From: Phyllobacteriaceae bacterium
Lineage (GTDB): Bacteria; Pseudomonadota; Alphaproteobacteria; Rhizobiales; Rhizobiaceae
Assembly: GCA_002708825.1 (NCBI GenBank)
Contig: PAPF01000020.1
Coordinates: 1-37,304, forward strand
DNA length: 37,304 nucleotides
Direction of reading: 5' to 3'
Numbering within the stretch: the stretch's first letter is position 1; each line of letters opens with the position of its first letter. Shown here piece by piece: positions 31,815 through 37,304 of the stretch. Both the position numbers and the translations under genes were made by a program. The notes beneath the pieces are model-generated. The model worked only from the letters and a program-made list of their open reading frames with translations. It was not told the origin of the DNA and searched no databases.

Positions 31815-34649
31815 ATGGCTGTCATCAATATCAACAATTATGCGATAATCGAAGGTGACAGCGGAAGCCAGTATATTGAATTTGTCGTCTACGCCGATGC
31901 GGCTGTAACCGCGGATACATATTTCTATTATTACACCCAGGATGGCACGGCTTCGAGTGCCAATGGCGACTTTTTCCAGACCAACGGCACGGGTTTCATT
32001 CCTGCCGGCCAGACATCCGCGACCGTTCGAATCACCATCTATGGCGACCAGCAGATCGAGGGAAACGAGTACTTCCAGCTCGTCGTGCTGGCCGGCCAGA
32101 ACGCCAGCCTGACCAATGACGCGCCGGCCCTCATTGCCACGGGGGTCATTCGCGATGACGATGACGCCGTGCCGGACACGCCCGGCGGCGTCGGCGGTCC
32201 GGCGGCGGAAGTGGCGGAACCGCCCCTCGTTTCACCGACCGAGCCGACGGTCCGTGTCTTCGGAACCTCGATCATCGAAGGCGATTCGGGTTCGGAATAC
32301 GCATACTTCCTGATTACGCTCGATCGCCCGGCAACCAGCGACGTGACCATTTCCTACTACATGCAGGACAGATCGGCGTCTGAGCAATTGGGTGATTATT
32401 TCCAGAGTACCGGCACGGTGACCATTCCGGCCGGCCAGCAAAGCACCTGGGTGCGTGCCACCGTGTATGGCGACAATGCCATCGAGGGCGACGAGGCGTT
32501 CCAGCTTGTCATCTTCGATGCCTCGAACGCGGTCCTCGAGGGCGAGGCACCCGCGCTTGTCGCAACGGCGACCATCATCGATGATGACGGGGGGCCGGTG
32601 TCCGGACCGGGCGGTACGGGCCCGGTGGGTATCGGCCTGACGGCACCGGACCAGGATTCCGGGACGGTGCCGACGGTCAATGTCCGCGACGTCAGCGTCA
32701 TCGAGGGCAGTTCGGGGTCCACCTCCGCCCGCTTCCTCGTGTCGCTCGACCGGCCGGCGACGAGCGATGTCACGATCCGCTACTATACCCAGGACCACAC
32801 CGCCTGGAGCGAACAGGACGATTTCTTCTCCACCGCGGGAACCCTTGTCATCCCGGCCGGAAGCCAGTCCGGATATGTTTCCGTGACCGTGTACGGCGAC
32901 AACCGGATCGAGGGCGACGAGGATTTCCAGCTTGTCATCTGGGATGTCGACAATGCGGTGATGAGCGACAATGCGCCGGCGCTGATCGCGACCGGAACGA
33001 TTGTCAGCGATGACGGCATTCCCTCCGGTGAAACAGGCGAAATCGGTGATTTCGGCGCCGATCTCGCCCCGGCCCAATCGGAGCCGGGCATTCTGCCGAC
33101 GCTCACGGCCCATGATGTCGCCTTTGTCGAAGGCGACAGCGGTTCCGGCACGGCACGCGTGCTCGTGACGCTCGACCGGCCGGCGCTCGGACCGGTGACA
33201 TTCACCTACATCGTGCAGGACGGGTCGGCGTCCCACGGCAGCGGCGACTACTTCCAGACATCGGGAACGGCAACGATCCCTGCCGGCGCGCAGTCGACCT
33301 ACATCAACGTTACTGTCTATGGCGATACGCTGATCGAAGGCAACGAGACCGCGCGTGTGGTCATTCTCGATGTCACGAACGCCGAACTTCCGGGCGGCAG
33401 CCCTGCAATCGAAGCAGAAGTCCAGATCCTCGACAACGATACCGGTGCAACGGACCTCATCGGCGGCACCGGCCTTCAGGCCGACCCCGTCGCCGGCCCG
33501 TCCACCGGACCGTCAGTGAACGTGTCGGTCGTCGGGTCGGCCACCAACGAGGGCGGCTCCTCGGTCTATGTCTACGCCTATGTGCTCCTGTCGGAGCCGG
33601 CCGCAACGACCGTGACGATGGATTTTACGACCGTGGCGGGCACGGCGACGGCCGGCACGGATTTCGTGGCCGGTTCCGGCACCCTGACCATCAATGCCGG
33701 GGACAGGGTGGGTTATGTCCAGATCCGGGTCTATGGCGATACGCTGGTCGAGGGCGACGAGACCTTCGCGGTCGAATTCTCCAACCTGAGCGGCGCGGTC
33801 TTCAGCAATGGCCAGTCGACCATGACGTCCACCCTGACGATCAGGGATAACGAGGCCGGCACGGCCCGCAGCAGCGACGACGGTCCGCTGTTTGTCGGAC
33901 TTCTCGTCCCGCAGGTTCTCGTCGGCGACGACAGCGCCGATGTCCTGCTTGGCGGCCGTTCCAACGACAGCCTGTATGGTGGCGCGGGCGACGACGTGCT
34001 GACCGGAGGCGAGGGCAACGACATCATCCGCGGCGGAGCGGGCGCGGACGTGATGTCGGGCGGGGCCGGATTCGACACGCTCAGCTACGCGGACTCCACG
34101 GCCGCCGTGCAGGTCTTTCTTGGCGGCAACACGGCTGCCGGCGGCCATGCCGCGGGCGACACGATTTCCGGTTTCGAGAACGTCGTAGGCTCGAATTTCG
34201 ACGACCGCCTGTTTGGCTCCGCTCAGGTCAACCTGCTCGACGGCGGGGCAGGCAGCGACATCCTGCTCGGCAACAACGGCAATGACACGCTGCGTGGGCG
34301 TGCCGGCCGCGATATCCTGTATGGCGGCAACGACGACGACACTTTTGCCTATTTCAGCGTCGCGGATGCCGGCCTGCTGTTTGCGGACCGGGACCGCATC
34401 CAGGACTTCAGCAATGGGGACGACCGCATCGATCTCTCGGCGGTCGATGCCGACACGGGAACCGCGGGAAACCAGGCTTTCACCTATGTCGGCCGCTTCT
34501 TCTCCGGAACCGCCGGCGAATTGCGATCCTACGAGAATGTCGGGCTGACCTTCATCGAAGGCGATGTCGACGGCGATGGTTCCGCCGACTTCCGCATCGA
34601 ACTCCTCGGAACGGGGCTCGGCATCGACGGGAGCGATTTCGTTCTCTGA
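31815..34649 (+). CDS. Secreted Calx-beta / RTX repeat protein (type I secretion substrate)
   Basis: 944 residues, no N-terminal signal peptide. Five Calx-beta domains (about 1-120, 145-260, 285-400, 425-545, 565-690), each with a core like TVYGDNRIEGDEDFQLVI and separated by Gly/Pro/Asp linkers; the core recurs every 138-142 residues. Then RTX nonapeptides in two blocks (about 704-755 and 796-850; GGAGDDVLTGGEGNDIIRGG) that bind calcium, and a serralysin-like C-terminal domain (RIQDFSNGDDRIDLSAVDAD) ending FVL. This is the layout of a type I secreted calcium-dependent surface or adhesion protein; no enzymatic domain is visible. GGAG lies 8 bases before the ATG. No ABC exporter/membrane-fusion genes are in the window. 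Confidence 0.93.
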   Translation: MAVININNYAIIEGDSGSQYIEFVVYADAAVTADTYFYYYTQDGTASSANGDFFQTNGTGFIPAGQTSATVRITIYGDQQIEGNEYFQLVVLAGQNASLTNDAPALIATGVIRDDDDAVPDTPGGVGGPAAEVAEPPLVSPTEPTVRVFGTSIIEGDSGSEYAYFLITLDRPATSDVTISYYMQDRSASEQLGDYFQSTGTVTIPAGQQSTWVRATVYGDNAIEGDEAFQLVIFDASNAVLEGEAPALVATATIIDDDGGPVSGPGGTGPVGIGLTAPDQDSGTVPTVNVRDVSVIEGSSGSTSARFLVSLDRPATSDVTIRYYTQDHTAWSEQDDFFSTAGTLVIPAGSQSGYVSVTVYGDNRIEGDEDFQLVIWDVDNAVMSDNAPALIATGTIVSDDGIPSGETGEIGDFGADLAPAQSEPGILPTLTAHDVAFVEGDSGSGTARVLVTLDRPALGPVTFTYIVQDGSASHGSGDYFQTSGTATIPAGAQSTYINVTVYGDTLIEGNETARVVILDVTNAELPGGSPAIEAEVQILDNDTGATDLIGGTGLQADPVAGPSTGPSVNVSVVGSATNEGGSSVYVYAYVLLSEPAATTVTMDFTTVAGTATAGTDFVAGSGTLTINAGDRVGYVQIRVYGDTLVEGDETFAVEFSNLSGAVFSNGQSTMTSTLTIRDNEAGTARSSDDGPLFVGLLVPQVLVGDDSADVLLGGRSNDSLYGGAGDDVLTGGEGNDIIRGGAGADVMSGGAGFDTLSYADSTAAVQVFLGGNTAAGGHAAGDTISGFENVVGSNFDDRLFGSAQVNLLDGGAGSDILLGNNGNDTLRGRAGRDILYGGNDDDTFAYFSVADAGLLFADRDRIQDFSNGDDRIDLSAVDADTGTAGNQAFTYVGRFFSGTAGELRSYENVGLTFIEGDVDGDGSADFRIELLGTGLGIDGSDFVL
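32030..33790 (+). repeat. Five-fold internal Calx-beta coding repeat, about 423-bp period
   Basis: The core encoding Tyr-Gly-Asp-x-x-Ile/Val-Glu-Gly-Asp/Asn-Glu recurs near 32038, 32463, 32890, 33315 and 33728. Copies 2 to 4 are most alike, which points to tandem duplication inside the gene. Confidence 0.8.
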
Positions 34650-34805
34650 CGGCGTCTGGCTTCGCTTGCGGTCCGGCTCACGTTTTGGCTTTCTGGGTCG
34701 CAGGAACTGCCCCTGTTTGCAGGCCGGCGCATCAACTTGAGAAATGTCAAGGGCGATCCATCGGAAATACGTGAACATGTTCTTGTATTAATGCAGGAGC
34801 GGTTC

Positions 34806-36464
34806 ATGCGGTTGATCCTCGTTGCGCTGATGTTGATCATGCTGGGGAGTTCTGCGTTTGGGCAGACGGACGTGCCTGTTGCAGGTGCCTATGGTGGTGC
34901 CTGCCGCGAGGGCGACAGTCCTTGCGACCAGGGCGTCTGCGACAGATCGAGCAACATCTGCGTCAGTTGCGGCGGCGAGGGCGCTCCGGCCTGTATCGGG
35001 AACGACGGCAAACCGGTTTGCACATTTCCCGGTTACGGCTATCGGCCCATGTCGCTTGGCGGTCGCCAGCTCTATTGTTTCACGCAAGAGACAACCGATT
35101 GCGGCCATGTCGGCCTGCCGGCATGTGACATCTCCGGCAAGCCGGTCTGCCGCTTCGGCATTCAGGTGGTTGCAGCCGACGGAACGGCCTTTTGCGCGGC
35201 CTGCGGAGACTACGGCCAACCCTGCTGCCCCGGTTCAGCCTGCGATTACGGCGCTTGCCGCAACAATGTCTGCCTGCCGGAAAAGCAGGCGGGAAGCACC
35301 GGGCAGGGCGGAGATGCGCCCTTGTCTCCCGCCCAGGGCAACGCAAGGGCGGCAATCCTTGCGGCCATCGCCGGGTGCCGGCTGACCGAAGCCCGCGCGA
35401 TGCACGCCAACGCCGATCCGAATGAGCCTTGGTATGACGAAGTGTCCCGCGACCTGACCGAAGCTGTCGAGCGCGAGAACGAAGTGCGCGCACTCTACGA
35501 CCGGGCGTTGGCGAGGCAGGCGGAAGCCCGGAGCCTGGTTGGTGAGGGCGACCATGACAATGCACTGCTGGCATTCCAGGCCGCCGCGGACCTGCTGCGC
35601 GACGCCCGCGCCCTGACGCGTTGCGATGGTACCCGCGATGTCATCGACGAAGCGGTCGCCATCAACCGGCGCAACGCCGCACCTACCCGCGCCGTGGCGC
35701 TGGTCGCTATGGCCCGGGCGGATATCGGCCTGTGCAATTTCAGGGTCGCAGGGGAGCTTCTCGACGAGGTTCCGGCCGATACGCCGGGGCGGGACGCCGT
35801 GTTGACGCTGCTCGAAGAGGCGCGCAATCGCGAGTCCCGCGTGGAGCAGATGTTCGATGCGGCCAGAAACCTGCACCGGTTGGCCGACGAACGCGTCCGT
35901 GCAGGCAATCCCGGGCAGGCTCTGGAGATGCTGCAGGATGCCCGGCAGGGTCTCGTCAACGCGCGCCAATTGACGGAATGCAGGGCCTATCGCGACCGAA
36001 TCACCGATGCGCTGCGCGTCGTCGGCGCAAGCCTCGAACTGGCGGAAGGCCTGGCGAATGCAAAAAATGCCGGTCAGGCGCCCGGCCCCCAGCTTGGTTC
36101 GCAGACCTCCGCCCCGGCGAACCCGGGCCAGCCCTTCGCCGGACGGCCGCACCCCTGTCACGACCCCTCGGTGCCGGCCGATGGGTCAGCCGCCTTCTAT
36201 GCGCAGTATTTCGGTGGCGGCGGAGAGAGCTTCATCATCAAGGGCAACTACCTTTGCGATCCGCCTTTTATCGATACGCCCTTCGCCATCCTCGGCGGCA
36301 ATTCGATGACGCTTTATGCCTGCACCCGGCAGGGCGATCACTATGTCGATTGCCGCGCAAGGGAAACGATCGCTTTCACCGATGTCCGTCCCGAAGGCAA
36401 AGGCACCGGCTACTTCTGGCGCAAGGAAGGCGCATGGCGCTGGATGGTCGTGGTGGGCCGTTGA
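34806..36464 (+). CDS. Exported Cys-rich protein with helical repeats, function unknown
   Basis: 552 residues from the ATG at 34806 (GGAG 7 bases upstream); signal peptide about 1-20 (LGSSAFG|QTDVP). Three parts can be seen: a Cys-rich region, residues about 30-165, with paired cysteines (CREGDSPCDQGVCDRSSNIC; CGDYGQPCCPGSACDYGAC) that probably form disulfides; a long helical region, about 175-425, of TPR-like hairpins (ARALYDRALARQAEARSLV; AGNPGQALEMLQDARQGLV) each with a lone Cys (GCRL, TRCDG, GLCNF, TECRA); and a C-terminal domain, about 455-552 (HPCHDPSVPADGSAAFYAQY). I recognise no family. It is followed 13 bases later by another exported protein gene. Confidence 0.8.
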   Translation: MRLILVALMLIMLGSSAFGQTDVPVAGAYGGACREGDSPCDQGVCDRSSNICVSCGGEGAPACIGNDGKPVCTFPGYGYRPMSLGGRQLYCFTQETTDCGHVGLPACDISGKPVCRFGIQVVAADGTAFCAACGDYGQPCCPGSACDYGACRNNVCLPEKQAGSTGQGGDAPLSPAQGNARAAILAAIAGCRLTEARAMHANADPNEPWYDEVSRDLTEAVERENEVRALYDRALARQAEARSLVGEGDHDNALLAFQAAADLLRDARALTRCDGTRDVIDEAVAINRRNAAPTRAVALVAMARADIGLCNFRVAGELLDEVPADTPGRDAVLTLLEEARNRESRVEQMFDAARNLHRLADERVRAGNPGQALEMLQDARQGLVNARQLTECRAYRDRITDALRVVGASLELAEGLANAKNAGQAPGPQLGSQTSAPANPGQPFAGRPHPCHDPSVPADGSAAFYAQYFGGGGESFIIKGNYLCDPPFIDTPFAILGGNSMTLYACTRQGDHYVDCRARETIAFTDVRPEGKGTGYFWRKEGAWRWMVVVGR

Positions 36465-36477
36465 AAGGAACAATGTG

Positions 36478-37158
36478 ATGAAGTCCCCAAAGCCTCTGTC
36501 AGGAATTGTCTGCTGCCTCGGGCTGGTATTTACCGCGGCCGCGCAGGCGGAAGAATGTGCCGATCTCGGTGCGACCGAGAATTTCAATGCCATCCGCTAC
36601 TGTGTCAGCTCCGTGCTTGCGCCGCAGGGGAGCAACAGCTACGGGCCGGCCAACCTGTTCGACGCAGACCGCAGGACCGCCTGGTGCGAGGGCGCCCGTG
36701 GCAGCGGTGCCGGCCAGGTGATCACGCTGGAGATCGACGGCGGCGGCCCGTTCCGTCGATTCCTGATCGAGAACGGATATGGCAAGGACGAACGGATCTT
36801 CTCGCGCAACGCCCGGCCGAGAACAATTCAGGTCACCACCGATACCGGCTTGTCGTTCCGCCACCAGCTGGAGGACAGGTGGAATGAGCGCTGGGTCGAC
36901 CTGCCGGCGCCGGGGGAATACCGCAGCCTGCAAATCAAGGTCCTCGATGTCTATCCGGGCAGCCGCTACGAGGACATGTGCATCAGCACGATCCTGGTCG
37001 ATTTCGACTACGAGAAATTTCTCGAATGGCAGGGTGACGAACCCGGTCGGCGGCAAGAGCCTGCCATGCCGGATGCGCCTGGCGAATCCGGTGCGCAAGG
37101 CAAGGGGACACCCGTCCTGCCGGATTTCGAGGAATTGCCGCCGCTTCCGGAGCTTTGA
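36478..37158 (+). CDS. Exported discoidin-like domain protein, function unknown
   Basis: 226 residues from MKSPKPLSGIV (AAAGGAA upstream); signal peptide about 1-25 (FTAAAQA|EECAD). The domain at about 35-170 (SSVLAPQGSNSYGPANLFDA, then RRTAWCEGARGSGAGQ and ILVDFDYEKF) resembles discoidin/F5-8C-like carbohydrate-binding domains of the NADase-associated type. The C-terminus is Pro/Glu-rich. Neither an enzyme site nor an anchor is visible. It is cotranscribed with the Cys-rich gene, so both may act at the cell surface. Confidence 0.8.
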   Translation: MKSPKPLSGIVCCLGLVFTAAAQAEECADLGATENFNAIRYCVSSVLAPQGSNSYGPANLFDADRRTAWCEGARGSGAGQVITLEIDGGGPFRRFLIENGYGKDERIFSRNARPRTIQVTTDTGLSFRHQLEDRWNERWVDLPAPGEYRSLQIKVLDVYPGSRYEDMCISTILVDFDYEKFLEWQGDEPGRRQEPAMPDAPGESGAQGKGTPVLPDFEELPPLPEL

Positions 37159-37206
37159 ACGTCGTGCCGGCCATGGCCATGGCTTCGGGAAAGGAAGCTG
37201 CCGGTC

Positions 37207-37304
37207 CTAGGTCCTGTTGACAAAAGACGGCAACCAGAGCCGCACCGCAGCCAAGCATAGGAAGCCGAGGAAAGACTTTGCGGTCTTGTCGTAGCGGGTG
37301 GCGA
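37207..37304 (-). CDS. IS5-family transposase, C-terminal fragment (runs off the window)
   Basis: On the minus strand the last 32 codons read ATRYDKTAKSFLGFLCLAAV, then RLWLPSFVNRT and a TAG stop at 37209-37207. The ATRYDKTA...FL..LAA pattern is the typical C-terminus of IS5-family transposases (the final part of the DDE domain). The rest lies beyond 37304. The stop codon lies at, or just outside, the presumed end of the insertion sequence. Confidence 0.88.
   Translation of the reverse strand, partial: ATRYDKTAKSFLGFLCLAAVRLWLPSFVNRT
37210..37304 (-). mobile_element. End of an IS5-family insertion sequence, partial
   Basis: GGTCCTGTTGACAAAAG from 37210 inward is a plausible terminal inverted repeat, preceded by TA (37208-37209) within CCTAGG. 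The outer boundary is an estimate because the other end is not in the window. Confidence 0.6.

Noticed and set aside
1-37304. CRISPR arrays, rRNA genes, replication origins, riboswitches
   Set aside because: No regularly spaced repeats, rRNA sequence, DnaA-box clusters or recognisable riboswitch cores were seen.

Overview
The window is high-GC DNA from an alphaproteobacterium. Gene order and gene style (Ppx/GppA next to rlmE, gcdH followed by a DUF2478 gene, 2'-Bat/MoxR genes, PedF-type cytochrome) suggest the order Hyphomicrobiales (Rhizobiales). That placement is an inference from gene content; no rRNA or other marker is present.

Layout. (1) 1-1835: the edge of an integrative element. A tyrosine recombinase gene lies directly downstream of the 3' end of tRNA-Val(UAC), with a probable XRE-type regulator cut by the left edge. 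(2) 1835-2207: tRNA-Val and tRNA-Asp genes, each with a recognisable promoter. (3) 2294-9670 (minus strand): one long operon that starts with a PQQ-associated rhodanese-like CxxxCW protein and continues with moxR, DUF58, DUF4381, two von Willebrand A membrane proteins, a TPR protein and BatD. (4) 9819-12299 (plus strand): a NitT/TauT-type ABC importer. (5) 12307-16526 (minus strand): the five-gene PQQ-associated ABC system (periplasmic binding protein, YVTN propeller, small acidic exported protein, ATPase, ABC-2 permease). It has the same make-up as the lut and ped-linked transporter clusters. (6) 16742-21953 (plus strand): PedF/XoxG-type cytochrome c, MoxJ-type periplasmic protein, SoxYZ-like carrier, Tat-exported metallo-beta-lactamase-fold hydrolase, and then a PQQ alcohol dehydrogenase of ExaF/PedH type. 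The dehydrogenase carries the Asp-x-Asp pair diagnostic of lanthanide-dependent enzymes and ends in a strong terminator.

Regions 3-6 look like one functional locus: periplasmic oxidation of an alcohol by a lanthanide-PQQ enzyme, electron transfer to a dedicated cytochrome, and accessory maturation and transport machinery. The best evidence that they are co-regulated is a 16-base box (TGTACTTTTTGGCAAT). It is identical in front of the dehydrogenase gene and, on the opposite strand, in front of the binding-protein operon. A degenerate third copy lies in the divergent promoter of regions 3 and 4. No regulator gene, PQQ biosynthesis gene, lanmodulin or TonB receptor is visible here.

(7) 22046-24050: a TetR regulator with two operator palindromes, a divergent MAPEG membrane protein and an alpha/beta hydrolase. 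(8) 24333-31131: a minimal, degenerate UvrD-like protein, glutaryl-CoA dehydrogenase, a DUF2478 protein, an MFS exporter, RlmE and Ppx/GppA. (9) 31352-31425: tRNA-Gln(CUG) with its promoter. (10) 31815-37158: a secreted Calx-beta/RTX protein and two exported proteins of unknown function, one Cys-rich and one discoidin-like. (11) 37207-37304: the C-terminal end of an IS5-family transposase, cut by the right edge.
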